Below, in pieces: positions 1 through 7,727 of a stretch of DNA of 64,000 nt (position 1 is the first letter of the stretch; the number at the start of each line of letters is the position of its first letter). The stretch spans positions 1 to 64,000 of the forward strand of contig NZ_JBHSXL010000003.1 of NCBI RefSeq assembly GCF_042662125.1, in the 5' to 3' direction. The notes beneath the pieces are model-generated. The model did no database searches. It worked only from the letters and a program-made list of their open reading frames with translations, and had not been told where the DNA came from. This stretch comes from Halopenitus salinus. Lineage in GTDB: Archaea; Halobacteriota; Halobacteria; Halobacteriales; Haloferacaceae. The position numbers and the translations under genes were made by a program.

Positions 1-187
1 TGCGACTCCCCGCATTCCAGCCGGGGAGTCGGATGACGAATTAGCCTCAGTTTCCCGAGGGTATGCGTCTCCGAAGGGTAGCTTGGCCACGTGTTACGGA
101 GCTATATGCCACGAGTCTAAGCTCGTACGACTAGCATGGCTAAATCGGACCCCGATAGCAATGGCCTCCGGCAGGATCAACCGGAAT
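1..187 (-). rRNA. rrs: 16S rRNA, 5' end (partial)
   Basis: Read on the minus strand, the first bases are ATTCCGGTTGATCCTGCCGG, the universal archaeal 16S 5' end, starting at 187. They are followed by the conserved helix sequence around TTTAGCCATGCTAGTCG and ACACGTGGCCAAGC. The gene runs off the left edge, so only about 187 nt are present. Small ORFs drawn across it are not genes. The rest of the rRNA operon should lie to the left. Confidence 0.97.
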
Positions 188-192
188 GGGTG

Positions 193-220
193 CCCTCGCG
201 TGTGATTCCCCACGCGAGGG
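193..220 (-). other. leader hairpin just upstream of mature 16S
   Basis: CCCTCGCGTG (193-202) and CACGCGAGGG (211-220) form a perfect 10-bp stem with an 8-nt loop, ending five bases before the mature 16S 5' end. In the rRNA primary transcript this local hairpin would sit in the leader next to the maturation site. The long processing stem with its bulge-helix-bulge also needs the 16S trailer, which lies outside the window, so I cannot assign a processing role. Confidence 0.6.
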
Positions 221-424
221 GGGTGGCGGGATGGACGAGCGCGCTGCTCGTCGATCACCGTCGTATCGTCGTGATACGATCGTCTACATTCATTGCATGG
301 TCCGTGTCCGGTGTCGCCGGCAGTCCCGGATGACACCGGACCATCGAGCTCACATCAGACGTCGGCTTACGGCGGACCGCAGGGGTGACGTCCTCATTGG
401 GGTGGACCCGAGCGTTGGGACTCG

Positions 425-445
425 ACGAGCATAAGCCCGTCGGGT
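425..445 (-). promoter_or_regulatory. rRNA operon promoter copy 1 (proximal)
   Basis: The minus strand reads CCCGACGGGCTTATGCTCG. The CGACGGG-CTTATG core resembles the two other boxes further upstream and typical haloarchaeal rRNA promoters, which occur as tandem repeats with a TTAT/TTAA TATA-like core. Confidence 0.55.
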
Positions 446-532
446 CCGCTCGGGTCCGGGGGCGAAACCGCCTCGGGTTGAACGAGGCGAGTTCGCGGTC
501 GTGTTGTCGCATTACGTTCCGAGTGGACGACC

Positions 533-552
533 CTTGATAAGGGCGTCGTTCC
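533..552 (-). promoter_or_regulatory. rRNA operon promoter copy 2
   Basis: The minus strand reads GGAACGACGCCCTTATCAAG, the same CGACG-N3-TTA(T/A) arrangement as the boxes at 425 and 628. Spacing between boxes is about 100 bp, as expected for tandem rRNA promoters. Confidence 0.55.
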
Positions 553-627
553 GAAACGCCCGCCGATGAACGGCGGGTGGGCGTGCCCCGTCGGGGGCTC
601 GCCCGTTGCATTCCATTCGATGGGAGG

Positions 628-650
628 TGAGTACTTAACCCCGTCGTTCG
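628..650 (-). promoter_or_regulatory. rRNA operon promoter copy 3 (distal)
   Basis: The minus strand reads CGAACGACGGGGTTAAGTAC, the closest of the three boxes to a good TATA element. A weaker fourth candidate with GTCAAGTATG lies at about 735-755. The 188-904 stretch otherwise holds no credible coding sequence. Confidence 0.6.
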
Positions 651-870
651 ATCCGTGCTGCGTCAGGCGTTTTCATGGGACCACACTACCACGGCCGCGG
701 GCGGCGATCGGACGCCGACCCGACAACGCGTGGAGGGACATACTTGACGACCCGTGAAGGACGATTATTGATCGGTACTGATCGCATTGGACTGGTAGGG
801 GTGTGGATACGTGCGCCCGTACGCGCGTTGATTCCGAGGTTCGGTTCGCGTTTCTTTATAACACCGGCGT

Positions 871-878
871 TTATAAGG
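871..878 (+). promoter_or_regulatory. TATA box of tbp
   Basis: TTTATAAG lies about 30 bp before the tbp ATG, the spacing of a leaderless haloarchaeal transcript. Other AT-rich strings flank it (CTTTATAA near 855 and ATATAAAA near 891). The latter is too close to the ATG to be the main TATA box. Confidence 0.6.
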
Positions 879-904
879 GGGGAGCCCGCATATAAAAGCG
901 AACG

Positions 905-1465
905 ATGACGAACCCCGCAGAGTCGATCGAGATTCAGAACGTGGTGGCATCGACGGGGATCGGGCAGGAGCTCGATCTGGAAGCGCTGGCCGAGGACCTT
1001 CCGGGTGCGGATTTCAACCCGGACAACTTCCCCGGACTCGTCTACCGGACCCAGGAGCCGAAGGCGGCGGCGCTCATCTTCCGGTCGGGGAAGATCGTCT
1101 GTACGGGCGCAAAGAGCATCGACGACGTCCACGAGGCGCTCGGGATCATCTTCGGCAAGCTCCGCGATCTGAGCATTCCGGTCGAGGAGGACCCGGAGAT
1201 CACGGTTCAGAACATCGTCTCGAGCGCCGACCTCGGTCACAACCTGAACCTGAACGCGCTCGCGATCGGGCTCGGCCTGGAGGACGTCGAGTACGAGCCA
1301 GAACAGTTTCCGGGGCTCGTCTATCGGATGGACGATCCGGACGTCGTCATCCTCCTGTTCGGCAGCGGGAAGATCGTGATCACGGGCGGGAAGCACACCG
1401 ACGACGCCGAGGGCGCGGTCGCGGAGATCGTCGACCGCATCGAGGACCTGGGACTGCTCGGGTAG
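905..1465 (+). CDS. tbp: TATA-binding protein (TBP)
   Basis: This is the archaeal general transcription factor that binds TATA boxes and recruits TFB. The 186-aa product has the two-fold TBP repeat: residues about 8-92 begin IEIQNVVAS and contain FPGLVYR and LIFRSGKIVCTG, and residues about 99-183 begin ITVQNIVSS and contain FPGLVYR and LLFGSGKIVITG. Length and the acidic tail-less form match haloarchaeal TBPs. The ATG sits about 30 bp after a TATA box. It is divergent from the rRNA operon, so the stretch between them carries promoters for both. Haloarchaea often have several TBP paralogues, and I cannot tell which one this is. Confidence 0.96.
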   Translation: MTNPAESIEIQNVVASTGIGQELDLEALAEDLPGADFNPDNFPGLVYRTQEPKAAALIFRSGKIVCTGAKSIDDVHEALGIIFGKLRDLSIPVEEDPEITVQNIVSSADLGHNLNLNALAIGLGLEDVEYEPEQFPGLVYRMDDPDVVILLFGSGKIVITGGKHTDDAEGAVAEIVDRIEDLGLLG

Positions 1466-1521
1466 CGCGAGTTTTCGGATCGCCACAACGCATTTGTAAG
1501 TGGACCGCAAACCCCGGGATA

Positions 1522-2232
1522 GTGGCAACCCGACGATACGGATCGGGAGCCGACAAGGCTTCCGATGTCGGCTCACGGGAGCCCGCAACCGCGGCGCGGG
1601 ACGCCTCCACGGCATCGACTCGCCGAACGAGCACGGACCACGGGTCCGTTCGGACGCGACTTTCGTCCGAGGAGGACGGGTCCGCTCGCACGCGCTCGGA
1701 ATCGCGCCCGTCGGCATCGCGACGATCGATCGCCGATCCGCCGGTCCGCGACCCCGAAGCGTACGCGCTCACCGACCACGTTCTCGAGCGCATCGGACAG
1801 CCCGGACGGTACGTCACCTTCGAGGCCGTCCACGAGGCGATAGAGACCGGACAGCTTCGCTGGAACACGAGCGACGGCTGGCGGTTCGCGACGGTGATCG
1901 ACGGGATTCGATACGTGATCGTGGTCGGCGACACCGAGACGCCGTCGCCCGTGGTGGTGACGGGCTGGACGGAGATCGCCGATCGGGAGGACGCGGATCA
2001 CGCGCCGGGGTTCGACGCGACTGACCTCGAGACGATCCGTCTCCGGAGCGACCTGAGCGACGCCGGGGATAGCCAGATCCCCGACCGGATCGGTCCCCGG
2101 GACGTCTCCCGACCGTTCACGGTCGGGGACCACCACGTACACACCGCGCCCGGGGAGCGCTCCGTCGTCTGTACGGACTGCGGCGGACGGTTCCGCTCGA
2201 AATCGGCGCTGCGGAACCGGCGGTGTCGGTGA
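1522..2232 (+). CDS. haloarchaeal hypothetical protein with C-terminal zinc-finger-like Cys cluster
   Basis: The 236-aa product is unrecognised. Residues 1-75 are Ser/Arg/Thr-rich and look disordered. The ordered part starts near DPEAYALTDHVLERI and includes a compact alpha/beta segment (RFATVIDGIRYVIVVGD) and a C-terminal CTDCGGRFRSKSALRNRRC, a C-x2-C-x14-C pattern that may bind zinc. The start is a GTG about 25 bp after a TATA-like string (CATTTGTAAG, 1491-1500), consistent with leaderless transcription, but a later start is possible. It lies 78 bp ahead of the XPB-like helicase in the same direction. The function is unknown. Confidence 0.65.
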   Translation: MATRRYGSGADKASDVGSREPATAARDASTASTRRTSTDHGSVRTRLSSEEDGSARTRSESRPSASRRSIADPPVRDPEAYALTDHVLERIGQPGRYVTFEAVHEAIETGQLRWNTSDGWRFATVIDGIRYVIVVGDTETPSPVVVTGWTEIADREDADHAPGFDATDLETIRLRSDLSDAGDSQIPDRIGPRDVSRPFTVGDHHVHTAPGERSVVCTDCGGRFRSKSALRNRRCR

Positions 2233-2310
2233 GAACGCGAGGGCCGACACGTCCCGCCCGACGACCCCGGAGTCGGCAGGCATTTGCCCGCGGCTCCCGT
2301 GGTACCGTCG

Positions 2311-4167
2311 ATGGATACCGGAGAGTCTGACGACGGCGGTCGGGTACCCTCCGGGGACGCCCCGAACGTCACGATGGAGGAGTTCTACGAGGCGTTGCTC
2401 GCGGCCGAACGTCCCGTTCTCACCCCCCGTCAGATCGCCCGCGAGACCGACCTGTCCGAACCGGATGCGAGGGAGGCGCTGGACCGGCGCGTCGAGGACG
2501 ATGCGCTCGCCCGTGCGAGCGTCGAGTCGGATGCGGCGGTGTTCTACCCCGCGGAGTGGCGCGACCCGGCCGCACGCGAGCGCGTCGTGGTGTTCGCGAA
2601 CCGTCGGGAGATCGTCGTCGATCGACCCACGCAGTACACCCGCGCGCGGCTCTCGCAGTTCGCCCATCTGGTCGATACGTCGGCGGGGGAGCCCGACTCC
2701 CGCGGGTATCTCTATCGGATCCGGGAGGAGGACGTCTGGGCCGCGCCCTTCGAGGAACTCGAGGCGCTCCTCTCGAGTCTCCGGTCGGTCTGTTCGGGAC
2801 GACACGAGGCGCTCGAGGAGTGGGTGGCCGACCAGTGGAAGCGGGCCCACCGCTTTCGGCTCGTCACCCACGAGGACGGATACGTCGTCCTCGAGGCGGC
2901 CGCCGAGAGCCTGATGGGAACCGTCGTCGAGGACCACCTCGAGGACGACCACCTGCGGGCGCCCATCTCGGAGACGGAGGCGTGGGTCAACGAGGACGCG
3001 ATCGCCGCGATCAAGCGGGCGCTCTACGAGGCCGGCTACCCCGTCGAGGACGATCGCGACCTGGAGTCGGGCGAGCCGATCGACCTCGAGATGGGGACCG
3101 ATCTTCGCGAGTACCAACGCGAGTGGGTGGAGACGTTCCTCGAGAATCGGGCGGGCGTGTTCGTCGGCCCGCCCGGGTCGGGAAAGACGGTGGCGGCGAT
3201 CGCGACGATCGCGGCCGTCGGCGGCGAGACCTTGATCCTCGTCCCCTCACGCGAACTCGCCGAGCAATGGCGCACAGAGCTTTCGACGCATTCGGACCTG
3301 GAACCGGACGATATTGGGCAGTACCACGGCGGAGAGAAGGCGATCCGCCCGGTGACGATCGCGACCTACCAGACCGCCGGGATGGACGCACACAGACACC
3401 TGTTCGACTCGCGGGAGTGGGGGCTCATCGTCTACGACGAGGCCCACCACATCCCCAGTCCCGTCTTCTCGCGGTCGGCGAGCCTCCAGGCGAAACACCG
3501 GCTCGGCCTCTCCGCGACGCCCGTGCGCGAGACCGGAAGCGAGGAGGAGATCTACACGCTCATCGGGCCGCCGATCGGCGCCGACTGGGACACGCTGTTC
3601 GAGGCCGGGTTCGTCCAACAGCCAGAGGTGGAGATCCGGTACGTCCCCTGGCGCGACGACGATGCACACAACGCGTACGCGAGCGCGGACGGGCGCGACA
3701 GATATCGTCTGGCGGCCGAGAACCCCGCGAAGACCGACGAGGTACGGTCGCTCCTCTCGCGGTACGACGACCGCAAGGCGCTCGTCTTCGTCGAGTACCT
3801 CGACCAGGGGGCTGCGATCGCGGAGGCGATCGACGCGCCGTTCGTGAGCGGCGAGACGCCACATCACGAGCGGCGGCGGCTCTTCGAGGCGTTCCGGGAG
3901 GGCGACCGGCGGGTGCTCGTCGTCTCACGGGTCGGCGACGAGGGGATCGACCTGCCGAACGCCGGACTGTCCGTCGTCGCCTCCGGGCTCGGCGGATCGC
4001 GACGGCAGGGTACCCAGCGCGCCGGGCGGACGATGCGTCCCGCCGGATCGGCGCTCGTCTACGTGCTCGCGACGCGGGGATCGAGGGAGGAGGAGTTCGC
4101 CAGACGACGGATGCACCACCTCGGACGGAAGGGGATCCGGGTCCGCGAGACGACCGCCGAGGAGTGA
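2311..4167 (+). CDS. XPB/Rad25-like SF2 DNA helicase
   Basis: This is an ATP-dependent 3'-5' DNA helicase/translocase of the XPB type, implicated in nucleotide excision repair or damage processing. The 618-aa product has an N-terminal winged-helix-like and damage-recognition region (about 20-250), then the SF2 core: Q-region REYQREW (266-272), Walker A GPPGSGKT (286-293), DEAH box (376-379), SAT (401-403) and, in the second RecA domain, QRAGRTMRP. I chose the ATG at 2311 over an upstream in-frame TTG at 2284 because TTG starts are rare here and the extra nine residues look non-conserved. The partner nuclease Bax1 is not adjacent. Confidence 0.9.
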   Translation: MDTGESDDGGRVPSGDAPNVTMEEFYEALLAAERPVLTPRQIARETDLSEPDAREALDRRVEDDALARASVESDAAVFYPAEWRDPAARERVVVFANRREIVVDRPTQYTRARLSQFAHLVDTSAGEPDSRGYLYRIREEDVWAAPFEELEALLSSLRSVCSGRHEALEEWVADQWKRAHRFRLVTHEDGYVVLEAAAESLMGTVVEDHLEDDHLRAPISETEAWVNEDAIAAIKRALYEAGYPVEDDRDLESGEPIDLEMGTDLREYQREWVETFLENRAGVFVGPPGSGKTVAAIATIAAVGGETLILVPSRELAEQWRTELSTHSDLEPDDIGQYHGGEKAIRPVTIATYQTAGMDAHRHLFDSREWGLIVYDEAHHIPSPVFSRSASLQAKHRLGLSATPVRETGSEEEIYTLIGPPIGADWDTLFEAGFVQQPEVEIRYVPWRDDDAHNAYASADGRDRYRLAAENPAKTDEVRSLLSRYDDRKALVFVEYLDQGAAIAEAIDAPFVSGETPHHERRRLFEAFREGDRRVLVVSRVGDEGIDLPNAGLSVVASGLGGSRRQGTQRAGRTMRPAGSALVYVLATRGSREEEFARRRMHHLGRKGIRVRETTAEE

Positions 4168-4200
4168 ACGGGGGCGGCGATCCGGGACGTGCCCGGGACC

Positions 4201-4268
4201 GTCGAACGGGCACACGTCGCTCGTGTCGAACGGGCACGCGTCGGTGACGAACGGACACACATCGACGG
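4201..4268 (+). repeat. three imperfect direct repeats of about 24 bp
   Basis: GTCGAACGGGCACACGTCG starts at 4201, recurs at 4225 with one change (CACGCG), and recurs a third time, more diverged (GAACGGACACACATCG), near 4249. The array lies between the helicase stop codon and tRNA-Tyr. No role is visible. Confidence 0.6.
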
Positions 4269-4327
4269 ACGGGAACGCCGCGAAAGAGAACCCTTAAGTT
4301 GGGCTCGTCTCCTACCTATGGTCGCGA

Positions 4328-4401
4328 CCGGACTTAGCTCAGCCTGGTAGAGCAGCCGACTGTAGATCGGCTTGCCCCCCGTTCAAATCGGGGAGTCCGG
4401 A
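4328..4401 (+). tRNA. tRNA-Tyr (GTA)
   Basis: A 74-nt cloverleaf: acceptor CCGGACT (4328-4334) pairs with AGTCCGG (4394-4400), discriminator A; D arm TTAGCTCAGCCTGGTAGAG; anticodon stem GCCGA/TCGGC with loop CTGTAGA, anticodon GTA at 4362-4364; T loop GTTCAAATC. No CCA is encoded. A TATA-like CTTAAGT lies about 35 bp upstream. Confidence 0.96.
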
Positions 4402-4564
4402 TCCCGATTCTCGACGACGTCGCGTGCCGAGCCACGGCACCGCCGGAGGCGTAGCATGGAGCGATCGCGGAACACGCCAAAGCGCCACACGGGAGGCGTG
4501 AAACGGAACTGTTTTAATTCACTCCGGCATACCGATGGATGCGTTCGAGACGAACGCGCTACAC

Positions 4565-4639
4565 GCTCCGATGGTGTAGTCCGGCCAATCATATTGCCCT
4601 CTCGAGGCGATGACCTGGGTTCGAATCCCAGTCGGAGCA
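4565..4639 (+). tRNA. tRNA-Glu (CTC)
   Basis: A 75-nt cloverleaf: acceptor GCTCCGA (4565-4571) pairs with TCGGAGC (4632-4638), discriminator A; anticodon stem TTGCC/GGCGA (one U-G pair) with loop CTCTCGA, anticodon CTC at 4601-4603; T arm CTGGGTTCGAATCCCAG. A TATA-like TTTTAATT lies near 4512. A glutamyl-tRNA synthetase gene is elsewhere in the window (57296-59062). Confidence 0.95.
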
Positions 4640-4763
4640 TTTCTACACGCGTCCACCACCGAAAGCGACCCGCACCGACGGGTCGGCGCCGCCGACGGAG
4701 TAGGGTCACCACCGGCGGGCGTTTCGCCGGTGGATTCATGTTCCGGTCGACGGAGATCGGGAC

Positions 4764-6008
4764 ATGGCCAGCGCCTCCCGCGAGCTCACGGAGCCGCACG
4801 TCCTCGCGCACACGAAGCGTCGGCTCTTCGGAGAGGACGCCGAGGAGTCCGCCTACGCGGTCGCGGACACGCAGTTCTCGGCGGATCGCTGGATCGACGA
4901 CCGGCGGATCGATCCCGCGATTTCGGAGGCCCTCTCGCCGTTCAACCACGTCCGGGTCGGAACCGGCTACCCCGACCTCGTCGGGGTCGGAACGCTCGAC
5001 GAGGAGCTGCTGGCCGTCGACAGGCTGGGCGATCAACCGCCGCTCGTCGCCGTCGAGGCGAAGGGATACACGGCGGACGGATCCATCGACGTCGAGCGGG
5101 GGATCGTACAGGCGTACGACCGGCTCCACGAGGCGAACGCGGCATACGTGACGGCGCCGGCGTCGGCCGTCTCGCAATCGAGCCGGACGCTGGCCCGGGA
5201 GCTGAACGTCGGCGTCCTCGGCGTCGAGAGCGGCGGCACCGTGGAGCCGTTCGAGGTTCCGCGGGTGATCGGAAACCGGACCACCACGGAGACGACGGCC
5301 ATCCGGTTTCAAGCGAGCGCGCAGGGGGTCACCGACCGGTCCTTCGGGCTCAACCACCCGAAGAACTACCTGGCGTATCCGCTGGCCCTCCACCATCCGG
5401 CGGACACGGAAACGATGCTCGAGGCGCGCGTGGTGGGAGCCACGAACGCCGCGCGACGCGGGGCGGCCTTCCTCGGCCTCATCGAGGAGCGGCCGGACGG
5501 TCCCGAACTCACGCCGATGGGGCGGGAGGTGGTCCGGTTCGCACTGGAGGAACACGGCTCGGTCGACGCCGCCCTGAAGACGTTCGCGAACTGGCAGGGA
5601 TCCAGACGGCGGTTTCACGATGTCGCGCCGAGGTGGGGTGCGATGACGCGCCGGGTCGTGTGGGCGTACCCGGCCACCCGACTTCTCGTGGAGGAGCTTC
5701 GGCGGCTGCACGCGGACGGGATCGCGGAGCCCTCCCTCGTCGACCTCCTCGTGTACCTCCACGAGCTGCACCCCTCGTTCGCGATCGAGCTGTTCGTCCG
5801 CGGGACCGACGACGCCCGGAGTCGAGTGCTCTCCCCTGACGGCGATCTCCGACGCGAGGCGGCGACGGACGGCGAGGTGTACCACTCCCCGACCGTCTTC
5901 CAGCTGAAGGCGATCCTCTATCACACCGGAATACTGACCGAGCGAGGGGCCGAGCCGTCGAACCTCGATCCCGAATCCGACGTCTGGAAGCTTCGCCACC
6001 CGGTGTGA
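4764..6008 (+). CDS. hypothetical protein with PD-(D/E)XK nuclease-like N-terminal half
   Basis: The 414-aa product has no family I can name. Residues about 30-160 show a restriction-endonuclease-like signature: YPDLVGVG, then PLVAVEAKGY (PD...ExK spacing), then RGIVQAYDRLHEANAAYVTAP and a helix typical of Mrr/PD-(D/E)XK folds. The C-terminal half (about 200-400) is helical with a winged-helix-like LTPMGREVVRFALEEHG and an LLVYLHELHPSFAIELFVRG segment. It may therefore cut or sense DNA. No methylase or other restriction partner is adjacent. The ATG is supported by the start of conserved-looking sequence. The function is inferred from motifs only. Confidence 0.75.
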   Translation: MASASRELTEPHVLAHTKRRLFGEDAEESAYAVADTQFSADRWIDDRRIDPAISEALSPFNHVRVGTGYPDLVGVGTLDEELLAVDRLGDQPPLVAVEAKGYTADGSIDVERGIVQAYDRLHEANAAYVTAPASAVSQSSRTLARELNVGVLGVESGGTVEPFEVPRVIGNRTTTETTAIRFQASAQGVTDRSFGLNHPKNYLAYPLALHHPADTETMLEARVVGATNAARRGAAFLGLIEERPDGPELTPMGREVVRFALEEHGSVDAALKTFANWQGSRRRFHDVAPRWGAMTRRVVWAYPATRLLVEELRRLHADGIAEPSLVDLLVYLHELHPSFAIELFVRGTDDARSRVLSPDGDLRREAATDGEVYHSPTVFQLKAILYHTGILTERGAEPSNLDPESDVWKLRHPV

Positions 6009-6021
6009 GAACGACTCCCGA

Positions 6022-7227
6022 TCAATCGGCCGGGTTCGCGTCGGCAGTCGAGTCGATCTCGGAATCGGTGAGGTAACACTGCGGGTCGGGCGCGAAGAGG
6101 TCCTCGTGGACGGTCAACGCTCGAAGCCGCGAGCCGCCGCGGCAGACATCGCGATATTGACACTCGTGACACCGCCCGGTGAGACGGGAGTCGCGGTCGT
6201 AAAGCGCCTCGAGGAGGGGGTTGTGCGCGTCCCGCCAGATGGCACCGAACGGGCGATCGCGGACGTTTCCGGGGCTGTATCCCTGCCAGAACTGGGTGAG
6301 GTGGACGTTCCCGACCGGGTCGACGTCGGCGATCCGCTCGCCGGCGGGATCCCCGCCGTTCCGCTCGAGGTACGTCCGGATCCGTGAGGCGGCTTCGGGA
6401 CCGAGTTCGCGGCGGGCGTACTCGATCAGGTAGGCCGCGTCGGCGTAGTTGCCGACGAGGAGCGTCTCGATCTCCTCGCCGTTCGCGTGGTACTCGCGGG
6501 TGAGATCGAAGAGCCTGCGGACCGCGTCGCGCTTTTCGGCCGGGGAGAGATCGGCGTCGACGATCCCCTTGCCGCGCCCGCCGTAATCGAGGTGGTAGAA
6601 GCAGAACCGGTCGACGCCGACGTCGGTCAGGAGATCGATGACGCCCTCGAGATCGGCGGCGTTGCGGTCCGTGATCGTGTATCGAAGTCCCGTCTTCAAC
6701 CCGGCGTCGAGGCAGGCCTCGATCCCGCGGATCGCGGCGTCGAAGGCGCCCTCCTTGCCGCGGAAGGCGTCGTTGCGCTCCGGGAGCCCGTCAACGGAGA
6801 CGCCGGCGTACTGCAGGCCCGCGTCCCGGAGCGTCGCAGCGGACTCCTCCGTAAGGAGCGTTCCGTTGGTCGAGAGGACCGGTCGGAGCCCGCGATCGGC
6901 GGCGTGGGAGACGAGCTCCGGCAGGTCGTCGCGAACGAGCGGCTCGCCGCCGGAGAACAACACGACCGGGACGCCGAAGTCGGCGAGCTGGTCGAGGAGC
7001 GCCTTCCCCTCCGCGGTGGAGAGTTCGCCGGGCGCACCGTCGGTGTCGGCCGAGGCGTAACAGTGGTCACAGTAGAGGTTACACCGCTTCGTGGTGTTCC
7101 AGACCACGACCGGCCGGAGCTGTTTGCGCTCCGTGATCTGTGGCACCGCCGACTCCTCGGCGGCGTCGTACCGGAGCCCGTCGCTCTCGGCGTCGAGGCC
7201 ACAGAGGAGCTTGCTGATCGAGATCAT
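6022..7227 (-). CDS. radical SAM/SPASM protein, heme-biosynthesis (Ahb/NirJ)-like
   Basis: The 401-aa product has the radical SAM cluster motif C-x3-C-x2-C at Cys49, 53 and 56 (NTTKRCNLYCDHCYASAD), GGEPL for SAM binding and a C-terminal SPASM Cys set (CHECQYRDVC...C) for auxiliary Fe-S clusters. It resembles the AhbC/AhbD/NirJ group that trims side chains of siroheme-derived intermediates in the archaeal heme route. The start codon overlaps the stop of the upstream partner protein (ATGA at 7224-7227), so the two are co-translated. With heme O synthase nearby, a heme-maturation role is likely. A peptide-modifying role is the alternative because of the small partner. Confidence 0.85.
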   Translation of the reverse strand: MISISKLLCGLDAESDGLRYDAAEESAVPQITERKQLRPVVVWNTTKRCNLYCDHCYASADTDGAPGELSTAEGKALLDQLADFGVPVVLFSGGEPLVRDDLPELVSHAADRGLRPVLSTNGTLLTEESAATLRDAGLQYAGVSVDGLPERNDAFRGKEGAFDAAIRGIEACLDAGLKTGLRYTITDRNAADLEGVIDLLTDVGVDRFCFYHLDYGGRGKGIVDADLSPAEKRDAVRRLFDLTREYHANGEEIETLLVGNYADAAYLIEYARRELGPEAASRIRTYLERNGGDPAGERIADVDPVGNVHLTQFWQGYSPGNVRDRPFGAIWRDAHNPLLEALYDRDSRLTGRCHECQYRDVCRGGSRLRALTVHEDLFAPDPQCYLTDSEIDSTADANPAD

Positions 7228-7607
7228 TCGGGGCTTCCCCCGACCTCCGGCGTGCCCTCCGTCTCCTCGTAGACGCGAGGCTCGCAAGCGGACGCGTCGT
7301 CCGTGCCGCCGGACCCGCCCCGCCCCTCGCGTTCGTCCGTGCCGTCGTCCGCGTCCCCGCTTGCGCCCTCCCCGAGGGTGTACGTCGAGTAGCGATGTGT
7401 CTCGTCGGCCGGACACACCCACAGGTCCCGGGCGTACCACGCGAACAGCTTGCTCGCCTCCTCGCGTGCGACGTCGGGAGCGGGAGCGGCGATCGTCCCG
7501 ACGTGTGATAGCGGGTCGTCGACCTCCTCGCGGACGAACACCTCCCAGCGACGCTCGGTGGTCGCCCGCGGGCTCGCCTCCGACGATCGGTTCGCTTTCT
7601 CGACCAT
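7224..7607 (-). CDS. rSAM-partnered small protein (Htur_1727-like candidate RiPP)
   Basis: The 127-aa product starts MVEKANRSS and contains a PaaB-like core, WEVFVRE...LSHVGTIAAP...ASKLFAWYARDLWVCPADE, followed by a Gly/Asp/Glu-rich tail. I recall haloarchaeal proteins of this form being named Htur_1727-family rSAM-partnered candidate RiPPs. Whether it is a modified peptide or only an accessory subunit is not established. It is translationally coupled to the radical SAM gene at 6022-7227 and divergent from a second radical SAM gene. A CGAAC-N2-GTTCG palindrome lies between the two. The start matches the family N-terminus. Confidence 0.75.
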   Translation of the reverse strand: MVEKANRSSEASPRATTERRWEVFVREEVDDPLSHVGTIAAPAPDVAREEASKLFAWYARDLWVCPADETHRYSTYTLGEGASGDADDGTDEREGRGGSGGTDDASACEPRVYEETEGTPEVGGSPE

Positions 7608-7672
7608 GGCGGACGGTTGACGGCGATCCATGAACCCGATTTCGACCGCTATCACGCGGTGAAAACGCCGTG

Positions 7673-7684
7673 CGAACGTGTTCG
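7673..7684. promoter_or_regulatory. CGAAC-GT-GTTCG palindrome, shared divergent site
   Basis: A perfect half-site pair between the divergent radical SAM genes: 43 bp before the plus-strand start (7728) and 65 bp before the minus-strand start (7607). It is a member of the recurring 12-bp motif of this window, probably an activator site upstream of TATA. Confidence 0.6.
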
Positions 7685-7727
7685 GTCGAGGAGAAAAGCG
7701 GATCGAGGTCCCACCGTCGAACAGGGA

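Noticed and set aside
94..611. Small ORFs on both strands over the 16S gene and leader
   Set aside because: They lie in rRNA and its promoter region, have no haloarchaeal acidic bias and overlap each other.
1573..3117. 514-codon minus-strand ORF
   Set aside because: Antisense shadow of the XPB-like helicase and the upstream gene in GC-rich DNA. Its residue content is Arg/Val/Pro-rich without motifs.
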